Part shown: piece after piece, positions 8,354-16,564 of the stretch
Numbering within the stretch: position 1 is the stretch's first letter
How the letters are laid out: every line of letters begins with the position of its first letter
From: Methanobacteriota archaeon
Lineage (GTDB): Archaea; Methanobacteriota; Methanobacteria; Methanobacteriales; Methanobacteriaceae
NCBI GenBank assembly: GCA_023436175.1
Contig: JAEZKE010000061.1
Coordinates: forward strand, 1-33,535
Direction of reading: 5' to 3'
Length of the DNA stretch: 33,535 bases
Program-made: the position numbers and the translations under genes
Notes under the pieces: generated by a model
What the model saw: the letters and a program-made list of their open reading frames with translations, nothing else
The model's database searches: none
Told to the model about the DNA's origin: nothing

Positions 8354-9364
8354 ATGATAGATGTAGGCATTATAGGAGCAAGTGGTTATACTGGAGGAGA
8401 ACTCCTTAAATTTTTAAAATATCATGGTAATGTAAATGTAATTGCTGCAACATCCAGACAACATGCTGGAATTAATGTATCAAAGGTGCATCCTCATTTA
8501 AGAGGAGAGAATCTCAAATTTGAGGATATTCCTGCAGAAAAAATAGATGCTGATCTTGTTTTTACTGCTACTCCCCATGGAGCGTCAATGAACATTGTTC
8601 CAGAATTAATAGAAAGAGACATCAAAGTTGTGGATTTAAGTGGAGACTACCGTTTTGACGATATAGATGTCTATGAAAAATGGTATGGCATTAAACACTC
8701 AGCCCCACTTGATGCTGTTTATGGACTTCCTGAAGTATACAGGGATGAAATAAAGAATTCTAATCTTGTTGCAAATCCTGGATGTTTTCCAACAGGCGGT
8801 ATTTTAGCATCATTACCTCTTGCAAAAGAAAAACTTGTAGATGCAATTATAATTGACTCAAAATCAGGGGTAAGCGGTGCAGGGATTAAACCTACAGAAG
8901 CTACACATTATCCAAATATCAGCGATAATATTGTTCCTTATGCCATTACAACCCATAGGCATATGCCTGAGATTCAGCAGGAAGTATCCAAATTTGGTGA
9001 TGTTAAAGTTTCATTTACACCGCACCTTGTTCCAGTAATTAGAGGTATTTTAACAACTGCCCATACGTTTTTAAAAGAAGATGTGACTTCAGAGTATGTA
9101 AAAGAGCTTTATAATACATTTTATGAATCAGAACCATTTGTAAGAGTTGTTGATATGGATGAAATTCCAAGATTAAGTGCAGTTAGAGGATCTAACTATT
9201 GTGACATTGGATGTTTCCAGATAGATCAAAATGGAAGAATTGTAATAGTATCTGCTATTGATAATTTAGTTAAGGGCGCATCTGGACAGGCAATTCAAAA
9301 TATGAATATAATGTTTGGATTTGATGAGAAAGAATCATTAGATGTTACTGGATTACATCCATAA
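8354..9364 (+). CDS. argC: N-acetyl-gamma-glutamyl-phosphate reductase ArgC
   Basis: This 336-aa protein reduces N-acetylglutamyl phosphate with NADPH, the step after ArgB. The N-terminal Rossmann motif GASGYTGGELL (8-18) binds the nucleotide, and the active-site cysteine is C144 in NPGCFPTGG. The segment GVSGAGIKPTEATH (about 175-188) and the C-terminal DNLVKGASGQAIQN are family signatures. GGTGA sits seven bases before the ATG. It shares the pathway with argJ and argB about 2-3 kb upstream but is separated from them by the minus-strand transglutaminase gene, so it must be transcribed on its own. Confidence 0.96.
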   Translation: MIDVGIIGASGYTGGELLKFLKYHGNVNVIAATSRQHAGINVSKVHPHLRGENLKFEDIPAEKIDADLVFTATPHGASMNIVPELIERDIKVVDLSGDYRFDDIDVYEKWYGIKHSAPLDAVYGLPEVYRDEIKNSNLVANPGCFPTGGILASLPLAKEKLVDAIIIDSKSGVSGAGIKPTEATHYPNISDNIVPYAITTHRHMPEIQQEVSKFGDVKVSFTPHLVPVIRGILTTAHTFLKEDVTSEYVKELYNTFYESEPFVRVVDMDEIPRLSAVRGSNYCDIGCFQIDQNGRIVIVSAIDNLVKGASGQAIQNMNIMFGFDEKESLDVTGLHP

Positions 9365-9369
9365 ACTTT

Positions 9370-9407
9370 TTAAGTTATAATAATAGATTTAATAACTTAA
9401 GTTTTTA
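9370..9407 (+). terminator. Terminator after argC
   Basis: TTAAGTTAT (9370-9378) pairs perfectly with ATAACTTAA (9392-9400) and is followed by a T-rich run (GTTTTTATTT). It begins six bases after the argC stop. Confidence 0.6.
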
Positions 9408-9599
9408 TTTAATTAAAACATTTATATTATCAAATTAATTATTATCATGCTTAAAATAAGTAACAATTCAATAATTAACTTTAGTTATGTAAACAATGAC
9501 TGTTATCGTTAATTTAAAAAATATTAAATGAGTTAATTATACAAAATAATATTAAGTTAATTATGTAAAATAATATTGATATATGAGTGAGTGTCCTGA

Positions 9600-10094
9600 A
9601 TGAAAACCATTGTTTTGTATTATTCGAGAACTAAAAAGACATATAGAGTTGCTAATACTCTTGCTAAAGAAGTTTCAGCAGATATAGTTGAGATTAAAGA
9701 TTTAAAAAATAGATCGGGGCCTTTAAATTATATAAACGCATCAGTAGATGCTATGAGAGAAAATAAAACGAATATCCGGCCATCAACAGTGGATCTAAGT
9801 GAATATGGTTTGATATATATAGGGACGCCAGTATGGGCTGGAAAACCTGCTCCTGCCATAATTACTCTTATTGATAAATGTGATTTTCAAGGTAAAGATG
9901 TAATTTTATTTGCTACTCTTGGGGGGTCAGGAGGTAGAAATACTATTGAGAGAATGAAAGAGAAAATTGAGGTTAGAGGAGGAAGAATGGTAACATCCTT
10001 TTTAATTAAAACTGCTGGTAAAAAAATATTTGAAATAGAAGAAGAAATGAAAAAAACAGTAGAAGAAATGGATTTAAAAATATATGGAGCATAA
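9600..10094 (+). CDS. Flavodoxin-family protein
   Basis: This 164-aa protein has the flavodoxin alpha/beta fold. The N-terminal YYSRTKKTYRVA (8-19) is a phosphate-binding loop of the YSxTxxT kind, and YIGTPVWAGKPAP (about 64-76) and ATLGGSGGRNT (about 99-109) are the two further loops that surround FMN. The function is one- or two-electron transfer; partner proteins cannot be read from the sequence. It resembles stand-alone flavodoxins used by methanogens. The upstream GTGTCC gives only a weak ribosome-binding site. The stop lies 12 bases before secF, whose strong Shine-Dalgarno occupies the gap, so read-through into secF is likely. Confidence 0.88.
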   Translation: MKTIVLYYSRTKKTYRVANTLAKEVSADIVEIKDLKNRSGPLNYINASVDAMRENKTNIRPSTVDLSEYGLIYIGTPVWAGKPAPAIITLIDKCDFQGKDVILFATLGGSGGRNTIERMKEKIEVRGGRMVTSFLIKTAGKKIFEIEEEMKKTVEEMDLKIYGA

Positions 10095-10106
10095 TGGGGA
10101 GGTTTA

Positions 10107-10949
10107 ATGAAAATAGAAACGCTGATGGAATCATATAAACCATTAATAGCTGTTCCCATAATTATCACGATAATTGCACTGGCTATTTTTGCAACAAATG
10201 GTTTAAACGAGAGTGTAGATTTAAAAGGTGGTACTATTGTTACAATGCATCTTGAAAAGCCTATAAATCAGGATCAATTAAAAGGTTTAATAGAAGATGG
10301 GCTAAATACGAGCGATGTAACTATAAACTCATTCAACAGCAATCAAGCTACTGTAACAATTGGCACAGAAGCAGATGCAAATATGTTTACAAATCTCATG
10401 AGTGGAACGGCCACTATATTAAGTTATAGATCGGTTGGAGCGGTACTCAGTGAGGCTGCTTTAACGCAGGTAGTATATACGCTTATATTTGCGTTTATTT
10501 TCATGTCTGTAACTGTATTTATAGTGTTCAGGAATTTCGTACCTTCCATAGCAGTTATTCTTGCTGCACTGTCTGATATTATTATAGCAGCTGGTGGAAT
10601 GTCCTTGTTTGGAATACCACTTTCACTTGCATCAGTAGGTGCACTACTACTACTTATTGGGTACAGTGTAGATACAGATATTCTGCTTACCACACGTGTA
10701 TTAAAACGTAGAGAAGGAACAATTACAGAAAGGGCTATAAACGCTATGAAAACAGGTTTTACAATGGCTGCCGCGGCTATAGGTTCAATGGTAGCATTAT
10801 ATGTCATTGTTCTGTTATTCATACCTTCTGCAGCAACTTTACAGAACATTGCAGAGGTTTTGATAATAGGGCTTGTCGCTGACGTCTTAGCTACATGGCT
10901 TATGAACCTTGGAATCCTTAGATGGTACATGGAGAGTGGTCGCAGATGA
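10107..10949 (+). CDS. secF: Protein translocase subunit SecF
   Basis: This 280-aa membrane protein is SecF of the SecDF accessory complex, which works with the Sec channel at the cytoplasmic membrane. A first membrane helix (about 16-32) precedes NGLNESVDLKGGTIVTMHLE, the conserved D-LKGG segment. An extracytoplasmic domain (about 45-110) and a five-helix bundle follow, with SYRSVGAVLSEA, LLIGYSVDTDILLTTRVLK (about 183-201) and a late ALYVIVLLF segment. GGGGAGG lies just before the ATG. Its last codon overlaps the secD start by ATGA, indicating translational coupling. SecF before SecD is the usual archaeal order. Confidence 0.95.
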   Translation: MKIETLMESYKPLIAVPIIITIIALAIFATNGLNESVDLKGGTIVTMHLEKPINQDQLKGLIEDGLNTSDVTINSFNSNQATVTIGTEADANMFTNLMSGTATILSYRSVGAVLSEAALTQVVYTLIFAFIFMSVTVFIVFRNFVPSIAVILAALSDIIIAAGGMSLFGIPLSLASVGALLLLIGYSVDTDILLTTRVLKRREGTITERAINAMKTGFTMAAAAIGSMVALYVIVLLFIPSAATLQNIAEVLIIGLVADVLATWLMNLGILRWYMESGRR

Positions 10950-12163
10950 GTGACGTAATTGATTTTTTAAAAGATTATCGTGTAATCCTATTAGTTGTTC
11001 TTTTAATTGGAAGTCTAGCCTCAATTTCAATATATGGAGTGCCTCAAGGGCTGGATTTAAAGGGTGGTTCTCTAATTCAAATACACCTGGAACATCCAGT
11101 TGACACAAACACAATGAGTACAGTTACCACTGTTTTAGATAAGCGTCTTAACTTCTTTGGAGTAGCGGACATTAAAGTTAGGGCAAGTGGAGATCAAGAC
11201 GTTATTGTTGAGGTTGCTGGTGTGCAACCTGATCAGGTTGCAAGGATTGTCGGAACGCCAGGTAAATTTGAGGCTAAAATTAATAATCAAACAGTAATTA
11301 GTGGTTCAGATATAGTAAGTGTCCAGCCGTATCAGGTTACTGGAAATAATTGGAATGTACCGTTTACTTTATCAGTAGATGGTGCTAAGAAATTTGCAAC
11401 AGCAGCACAGGGTAAAGCAGGCACTCCTGTGGATATGTATCTGGATAACCAGTTGGTTAGTTCGCCAACGATAGATCCTGGAGTTGCTAATGGTGTACCT
11501 CAAACAAATGTAGAAATATCTGGTAGTAATAGTACAAAAGATGCTGCAATGACAGAAGCAAAAGGAATTCAGGCGGTTTTGCAGTCTGGTTCATTGCCTG
11601 TATCGGTTAGTATTGCTGGAATACAGGGTATATCTGCAGATCTTGGAGATCAATTCAGAACAGGAGCGTTAATGGCAGGTATACTGGCATTAATAGTGAT
11701 ATCCCTTATAATCTTTGTCAGATATAAAGAGCCTATACTGGTATTGCCTATAATTTTCACCAGTCTCGCAGAACTTATCATCATTTTAGGTGTGATATCT
11801 ATATCACATAGTGTGGAGCTAGATTTGGCGGCTATTGCAGGTATTATCGCGGCGATAGGTACGGGAGTGGACGACCAGATTATTATAACTGATGAGGTCC
11901 TTAAAAGAGGTCAAGTTTCAAAAAGAAGGAGAACTGGACTTAATATAAAAATTAAAGGTGCGTTCTTCATTATTTATGCCTCAGCGGCTACATTAATTGC
12001 TGCGATGATTCCTCTATTTTATGTGGGAATAACAAGAGGTTTAACTGGAATTGGACTTCTTTCTAACTTCGCAATCACTACAATCCTTGGTGTTTTAATT
12101 GGAATATTCATTACAAGGCCGGCATATGCGAAATTTATAGAAAGATTCGTTGTAAAAGAGTAA
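10946..12163 (+). CDS. secD: Protein translocase subunit SecD
   Basis: This 405-aa partner of SecF has a first membrane helix (about 13-29), then GVPQGLDLKGGSLIQIHLE, the conserved D-LKGG segment. A long extracytoplasmic domain (about 45-230) with a VEVAGVQPDQ stretch precedes a C-terminal helix bundle with AIIAAIGTGVDDQIIITDEV (the SecD-family acidic motif). Six to seven helices are expected. I start at ATG 10946, which overlaps the secF stop and has GGAGAGTGG upstream; an in-frame ATG at 10922 lies inside secF and lacks a ribosome-binding site. A terminator hairpin follows directly. Confidence 0.95.
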   Translation: MSDVIDFLKDYRVILLVVLLIGSLASISIYGVPQGLDLKGGSLIQIHLEHPVDTNTMSTVTTVLDKRLNFFGVADIKVRASGDQDVIVEVAGVQPDQVARIVGTPGKFEAKINNQTVISGSDIVSVQPYQVTGNNWNVPFTLSVDGAKKFATAAQGKAGTPVDMYLDNQLVSSPTIDPGVANGVPQTNVEISGSNSTKDAAMTEAKGIQAVLQSGSLPVSVSIAGIQGISADLGDQFRTGALMAGILALIVISLIIFVRYKEPILVLPIIFTSLAELIIILGVISISHSVELDLAAIAGIIAAIGTGVDDQIIITDEVLKRGQVSKRRRTGLNIKIKGAFFIIYASAATLIAAMIPLFYVGITRGLTGIGLLSNFAITTILGVLIGIFITRPAYAKFIERFVVKE

Positions 12164-12184
12164 ACACACTCTTTCTTTTTTTTA
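12155..12184 (+). terminator. Terminator after secD
   Basis: AAAGAGT (12155-12161) pairs with ACTCTTT (12168-12174), followed by a run of nearly all T. The left arm overlaps the final secD codons and stop. Confidence 0.7.
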
Positions 12185-12335
12185 TTTTGGATTTAATTTT
12201 AAAGCTTTATTAATTGATTTAATTTAAATAAAATATTTTTATTAATATAATTTGAAAAATCAATAAAGTAAATAATGATGTATTCAATTTGTTAATTTAA
12301 TTAACATTCTATTAATTAAATACCTTTTCAAAACA

Positions 12336-12342
12336 TTTATAT
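12336..12342 (+). promoter_or_regulatory. Probable TATA box for the antiporter gene
   Basis: TTTATAT, in the context CATTTATATG, lies 34 bases before the ATG at 12376. That spacing would put transcription start about ten bases before the codon, just ahead of the GGTGA ribosome-binding site. Confidence 0.45.
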
Positions 12343-12375
12343 GCCGATATAAGGAAATATAGTTCCGGTGAACTA

Positions 12376-13332
12376 ATGATAATATTAGTTGCTCTGTTGA
12401 TGGGGTTAATAATTGCATTATTAATTGTAATAAAATCAGCAGACATTTTTGTGGACAACCTGGTTGAAATAGGAGAGGCATTGGGAGTTTCTCAAATAAT
12501 ACTGGGAGTCACAGCATCTGCAATTGGAACATCACTTGCAGAGTTTGGATCTGCAATGATAGCTATTCTTACAGGTAGTACTGATATTGGTGTTGGAGTT
12601 GTTATAGGGTCCAATATATGGAATATTGCAGGAATACTTGGTATTTCCGCTTTTGTTGCAGGGTCTATCCAGACAAATCGTCGGGAAATAACTCGTGACG
12701 GGATAATGACTCTTTTAACAGCTTTGATATTAACAGTATTCATGCTTTTTATTGATGAGCTTACTGCAATTGTTGGTGTTGTTTTAATAAGCATTTATAT
12801 AATTTATTTCTGGGTTTTATTAAGATCTGAAAAAGGAAATAATGAAAATAACAGTCAAAAGGCTAAAAGAGATCAAATCTCTAAAAAAAATTTGATGAAG
12901 GTTGTTGTTGGCATTGCAGGTTTGGTTGTAGGGGCGAGATTACTTGTTTACAGCAGTGTTGAAATTGCAAATATTTTAAATATACCCCAAATATTAATTG
13001 GGCTCTTTGCACTTGGAATTGGAACAAGTATGCCCGAACTTGTTGTAACTTTAACCTCTGCAATGAAGAATCTCCATAGTCTTTCAATTGGAACTGTTTT
13101 GGGCAGTAACGTGTTTAATATAATGATTGGTTTAGGAGTTCCTGCACTTTTTATGAATATTCCAATAGAACCACTTTCAGTCAGTTTTGATGCACCAGTA
13201 ATGATCCTCGTTACTTCATTACTTTTAATATTTGCTGGTCGAAATATGAAACTTACAAGATGGGATGGATTAGTTTTAATAGCGATTTATGTGATTTATA
13301 TAAGCACAAGAATATACATTTCCGTGTTATAA
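12376..13332 (+). CDS. Calcium/sodium:cation antiporter, CaCA family
   Basis: This 318-aa integral membrane protein has two homologous halves of about five helices each, joined by a charged loop (about 152-175, rich in Lys, Asn and Gln). The ion-binding alpha repeats are ASAIGTSLAEFGSA (about 48-61) and ALGIGTSMPELVVT (about 212-225). Together they define a CaCA exchanger of the YrbG type, which trades Na+ or H+ for Ca2+. In the first repeat the usual Pro of GTSLPE is Ala, while the key Glu is kept in both. GGTGA precedes the ATG. It is a single gene with its own TATA-like box; the neighbours do not point to a specific ion. Confidence 0.9.
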   Translation: MIILVALLMGLIIALLIVIKSADIFVDNLVEIGEALGVSQIILGVTASAIGTSLAEFGSAMIAILTGSTDIGVGVVIGSNIWNIAGILGISAFVAGSIQTNRREITRDGIMTLLTALILTVFMLFIDELTAIVGVVLISIYIIYFWVLLRSEKGNNENNSQKAKRDQISKKNLMKVVVGIAGLVVGARLLVYSSVEIANILNIPQILIGLFALGIGTSMPELVVTLTSAMKNLHSLSIGTVLGSNVFNIMIGLGVPALFMNIPIEPLSVSFDAPVMILVTSLLLIFAGRNMKLTRWDGLVLIAIYVIYISTRIYISVL

Positions 13333-13585
13333 AATATATTTAAAATTTTTAGTATGTAATTATGAGATAGTGGTTAATAATAATTTAATTGTACTTAAAA
13401 CTAATCTGCAGAAGTATTGTAATATAGTATAAAATTTATGGAATCTAAAGTATAAGACATTATATTGTTAGTTATTGCATTATTTTTTTAAAATTCAAAA
13501 TAGATATGATAAAATTTAAATTCCAGTTTGTTGAGCGAATCAAGCAATTGGAGAGGATTTTAATAGATGTAATTACTTAAAAAGA

Positions 13586-14047
13586 TTAATATACACTTCC
13601 TCTCATTGCAGACCCTATAACCCCGCCAACCACTGCAATTATCACATGAATTATTGTAAGCACCAAAACCACAATAACACCAAGACCTGCAACAAGCAGT
13701 CCAATAATTCCTGCAAAAGCTGCACCTAATATAAGAATAATTATTGATTCTATTAATCCACCTAAAAGGCCCATAATAGCACTATTTACAGCCCCATTAG
13801 TCAAATTAATGTTAACCATATAACCAACAAGTATTCCTGCAACAAGTGATGAGATCAGCCCACCTATAACGGGAATAACAAAGCTAAGCAGTATTCCAAG
13901 CACAAGAGATACAAAAAATCCTATAATAATTGCCGGCAAATCTATTGATTCGCGGCATTCGAAATTTCTAATTTCGATGTCCCGAAAACAAAGTTTTCGA
14001 GGACCGCAAAAAATTTTTAATTTTTTGCCGGCTTTCCAATCAATCAT
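13586..14047 (-). CDS. DUF5518-like membrane protein with in-frame palindromic insert
   Basis: This 153-aa protein has a hydrophobic, glycine-rich C-terminal part with three to four membrane helices (about 38-145: GFFVSLVLGILLSFVIPVIG, AGILVGYMV, ILGAAFAGIIGLLVAG and more). It resembles small DUF5518 membrane proteins of methanogens, which usually begin with a short MIDWKA-type N terminus running straight into the first helix. Here MIDWK is followed by 33 extra residues (charged, Cys-containing) before AIIIGFF. Those residues are encoded exactly by hairpin element B, so the insertion is in frame and spares the reading frame. No function is known. The ATG at 14047 has GGTGAGATGAGG nearby on the minus strand. 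Confidence 0.75.
   Translation of the reverse strand: MIDWKAGKKLKIFCGPRKLCFRDIEIRNFECRESIDLPAIIIGFFVSLVLGILLSFVIPVIGGLISSLVAGILVGYMVNINLTNGAVNSAIMGLLGGLIESIIILILGAAFAGIIGLLVAGLGVIVVLVLTIIHVIIAVVGGVIGSAMRGSVY
13932..14032. repeat. Palindromic multi-hairpin element B (inside a gene)
   Basis: The element is bounded by GCCGGC at both ends (13932-13937 and 14027-14032) with A/T extensions that pair. Inside are hairpins CATTCGAAATT/AATTTCGATG (13956-13979), CGAAAAC/GTTTTCG (13983-13999) and CCGCAAAAAATT/AATTTTTTGCCGG (14004-14031). It adds 33 codons to the DUF5518-like gene without breaking the frame. The GCAAAAA/TTTTTGC core recurs in elements A and D. Confidence 0.75.
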
Positions 14048-14180
14048 GGCCTCATCTCCACTTATTTTAATTTGTAGTTTATCGTAGATATTTTTTAGGA
14101 AAATAGTCTGATCAATTTAGATGTGTGTAGTTATTTTAGATGATTAAAATTTAAGTTAAATAAAGATCTAAAAATGAACA

Positions 14181-14801
14181 ATGACAAATTTTGAAGATAA
14201 AGAGATGAAGGATCTTAAAGCATTTGAATCATGGGTTAACGAAGGAGATCGTCTCTTAATGCGAAAAGAATATGTTGCAGCATTAATATGTTATGATTCT
14301 GCCTTAGAATTAAACAAAGATGATGTGAAGGTATGGGATAACAGGGGAGTTGCCCTTTCAGGTGCTGGAAGATATTCTGATGCTATTGAAAGTTTTGAAA
14401 TATCTCTTGATTTAAAACCTGATGATTTTCAGGCATGGTCTAATATGGGAGTTTCTATGGCTGCTCTTAAAAGATTTGAAGAAGCTATAAATTGTTTTGA
14501 TAGGGCATTAGATATTAAACCTGAAGATAATGATACATGGGACAACAGGGGAACCGTTCTTTTTACCCTTTCTAAATATGAAGAAGCATTAGAATCATTT
14601 GATAAAGCTTTAAAATTAAATCCAAAAGACGCTAAAGCATGGGCAGGTAAAGGATCTGTTCTTAAATTCACTGGAAATTATGAAGAAGCTATAAAATGTC
14701 TTGAAAAATTTATAGAACTAGCGTCTGGAGATATATCTTCACAGGTTGAAGAAGCATGGGCCATGATATTTGATCTTAAACTGCTTTTAAACCAAAAATG
14801 A
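14181..14801 (+). CDS. Tetratricopeptide repeat protein
   Basis: This 206-aa soluble protein is built mostly of TPR units. Four to five 34-residue repeats run from about residue 14 to 180, each with the W/G/Y/A/F/A/P pattern, for example AWSNMGVSMAALKRFEEAIN, TWDNRGTVLFTLSKYEEALE and AWAGKGSVLKFTGNYEEAIK. TPR stacks form a curved scaffold for protein binding; there is no catalytic domain. No signal peptide or membrane helix is present, so it is probably cytoplasmic. The ATG lacks a clear Shine-Dalgarno; an ATG seven bases upstream runs to an early stop. The binding partner cannot be inferred. Confidence 0.9.
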   Translation: MTNFEDKEMKDLKAFESWVNEGDRLLMRKEYVAALICYDSALELNKDDVKVWDNRGVALSGAGRYSDAIESFEISLDLKPDDFQAWSNMGVSMAALKRFEEAINCFDRALDIKPEDNDTWDNRGTVLFTLSKYEEALESFDKALKLNPKDAKAWAGKGSVLKFTGNYEEAIKCLEKFIELASGDISSQVEEAWAMIFDLKLLLNQK

Positions 14802-14952
14802 TGAATAATCATTTATCATTACTTTATTATTTTTCAATTTATAATTTAAAAGCTGATTTTAATGAATTCAATTATTATAAATTAAGCATTTAAAATGTTT
14901 TTGAATGCATTAAAAATATTTGAATTATTTTAATATTGCAAAATAACTTTTA
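14802..14952. other. A+T-rich spacer
   Basis: Non-coding sequence downstream of the TPR gene with no clear gene or hairpin. It runs into the pyrI tail copy at 14953, with which the whole gap from 14802 to 15347 contains no intact gene. Confidence 0.5.
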
Positions 14953-15043
14953 AGCGGATCATGGAAGAAGACGAAATTGAAGCTCAATTTTAGACAATTA
15001 TTTCTTTATTTTTGGATTGTTTTTAATGCATAAAGCCATAATA
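14953..15043 (+). repeat. 91-bp copy of the pyrI / surface-protein gene junction
   Basis: This stretch matches 18682-18772 over 91 bases with four substitutions and no gaps. It contains the last 12 codons and stop of pyrI (TAG at 14991), the short spacer, and the start ATG (15026) and first codons of the surface-protein gene, then an early TAA. It is a non-functional relic. Both copies have the same orientation, so they are direct repeats 3,729 bases apart. Confidence 0.92.
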
Positions 15044-15176
15044 AGTTAAATTAAGCTTATTTTTGAGATTTATTAATGTTTTTAAACAGTTAATTAACTT
15101 ATTTAGGCTAAATATTAATTTATAATATTAGTATAAACTAAAATTACATCAATACTTTTTTTAACATGTAAAATAG

Positions 15177-15305
15177 GGCTTACAAACCTTTGGTTTGTAG
15201 CCGGGAATCGAAGATTCCTAAGGCTTACAAACACATCGTGTTTGTGCCCCAAAATTCTTCGAATTTTTGAGGGATTTTACTCGTGAAAAAATCGAAGATT
15301 TTTTC
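15177..15305. repeat. Palindromic multi-hairpin element C (five hairpins)
   Basis: Five hairpins follow each other: GGCTTACAAACC/GGTTTGTAGCC (15177-15202), GGAATC-GAA-GATTCC (15204-15218), GGCTTACAAACAC/GTGTTTGTGCC (15222-15248), CAAAATTC/GAATTTTTG (15250-15269) and GAAAAAATC-GAA-GATTTTTTC (15285-15305). Hairpins 1 and 3 share the outer GGCTTACAAAC but have different, still self-complementary inner stems. It ends 30 bases before the PepSY-gene ribosome-binding site. Confidence 0.75.
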
Positions 15306-15347
15306 AACATATAAAAACAAAATATAACATATGAGAGAGGTGACATA

Positions 15348-15761
15348 TTGAATAACAAGGGAATTGTAACTGCAATAGTAATTATAATCGTAGTGACCAT
15401 TGCTGGAATATATCTAGCAGCTCAAGATACAGGGACCAATACGCCCAATGTAACCAATAATACTCCACAAAATGTGTCGCAGCAAAATAATACTCCAAAT
15501 AATGGAACCAATTCTACAAATTTTAATTCTACTAATTCTACAAATATGACTAACAATACGAATACTACAGTATCAGCTCAACAGGCACAAAAAATAGCTC
15601 AGGTATATATTTTAGAATCTGGTGCTGAAGCGGGTAATCCAATGCTTGATACTTGGTCAGATGGGAGACGGGTTTGGAATGTACCTATTATCAATTCTAA
15701 CGGTCAAAAAGAAGGAGTTAGTATTTATGTAGATGCTCAAACCGGTGCAAGGCTGGGATAA
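15348..15761 (+). CDS. Membrane-anchored PepSY-domain protein
   Basis: This 137-aa protein starts at TTG with GAGAGGTGA seven to ten bases upstream. An N-terminal membrane segment (about 5-24, IVTAIVIIIVVTIAGIYLAA) precedes a linker almost wholly of Asn, Thr, Gln and Ser (about 26-75). A C-terminal PepSY-like domain follows (SAQQAQKIAQVYI through YVDAQTGARLG). PepSY domains are small extracytoplasmic modules proposed to inhibit peptidases or to sense. The expected topology is one anchor with the domain outside the cell. The gene is directly preceded by the five-hairpin element C, which may lie in its leader. Confidence 0.8.
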   Translation: MNNKGIVTAIVIIIVVTIAGIYLAAQDTGTNTPNVTNNTPQNVSQQNNTPNNGTNSTNFNSTNSTNMTNNTNTTVSAQQAQKIAQVYILESGAEAGNPMLDTWSDGRRVWNVPIINSNGQKEGVSIYVDAQTGARLG

Positions 15762-15875
15762 ACTTGAAATATGCTTGTAAATAATGTTATATTCATTAAA
15801 TTTTTGTAAATTTGGATATATAATATTTAAACAGGTGTAAAATCTAAAAATTTTAAATAAATTTATATGCATCTA

Positions 15876-16385
15876 TTAATAATTTAAAACTTCTTTTATT
15901 CTTTTCAAATTTTCTTCTTTAAGTGGTAAAACAATACTTTTCCCATTATATAAGAAAATAAGTCTGGAAGATAGCCCAAATTCAACATTTTCAATTTTAT
16001 TTAAATTGTATTTATTTACCTTTCCAGTTCTATTTGTTCCCCAAAATCCTTCAAAATTCAAAGCCAACAAAAATTTTGTTTTTGTGGCGTCAAAATTCAT
16101 AGAATTTTGATAGATTTTTGAGGCATGCAAAAACCTACGGTTTTTGCGGTTGAAAATTTTCAAATATCGAAAATCGTAGATTTTCTATAGTTTTTCTTAT
16201 ACTCTATAATTGCATTTTCAATTATTTCTAAATCAAAAGAGTCATCTTCTAAGAATACAACGACATTCTCAAGATTTTTACCGCATACAAGACAATTTTT
16301 AGTCCCCTTTTAAATTTCCAACTCCGCATCCTGGACAGATTAAGTCAAATTGATTTTCAATTTTTGTTTCTTCATTATTTTCCAT
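15876..16385 (-). pseudogene. Broken zinc-ribbon / PH-like protein gene
   Basis: On the minus strand an ATG at 16385, with GAGGGC upstream, starts MENNEETKIENQFDLICPGCGVG and stops after 28 codons. In the next frame the text continues naturally with NCLVCGKNLENVVVFLEDD up to EYKKNYRKST, so the two CxxC halves of a zinc ribbon are split by one extra base, probably in the CCCC run at 16304-16307. Element D (16063-16185) then interrupts the frame again. After it comes a conserved-looking strand-rich tail, NFEGFWGTNRTGKVNKYNLN to the stop at 15876, resembling a small PH-like domain. The last 95 codons remain open from a TTG at 16163, but that is probably not a functional gene. A sequencing error cannot be ruled out for the first lesion. 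Confidence 0.7.
16063..16185. repeat. Palindromic multi-hairpin element D (five hairpins)
   Basis: Hairpins in order: GCCAACAAAAA/TTTTTGTGGC (16063-16088), TCAAAATTC-ATA-GAATTTTGA (16090-16110, perfect), GCAAAAACC-TAC-GGTTTTTGC (16127-16147, perfect), TTGAAAATTTTCAA (16150-16163, perfect) and GAAAATC-GTA-GATTTTC (16169-16185, perfect). It lies inside the broken zinc-ribbon gene and matches elements A and B in the GCAAAAA/TTTTTGC core. Confidence 0.78.
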
Positions 16386-16564
16386 TTGAATGCCCTCTTT
16401 AATATTTAAAAATTATTTGGGGTTTACTCTATTTTAAAGTATAATCTTTTTGAAGGCCAGTAATTATTATTAATTAAACAGAATATTTTATTACTCTTAA
16501 ATCAACAAATATTAATTAACGCATTCTTGACTTAAAATTTAAAAAATATTAGGGGTGATAACAA

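Noticed and set aside
13506..13580. 24-codon frame MIKFKFQFVERIKQLE...
   Set aside because: No ribosome-binding site, no neighbour in an operon and too short to support; may be a relic but evidence is insufficient.
15177..15305. Possible CRISPR array
   Set aside because: The units are hairpins of varied length and sequence with no constant repeat or regular spacers, and no cas gene is near.
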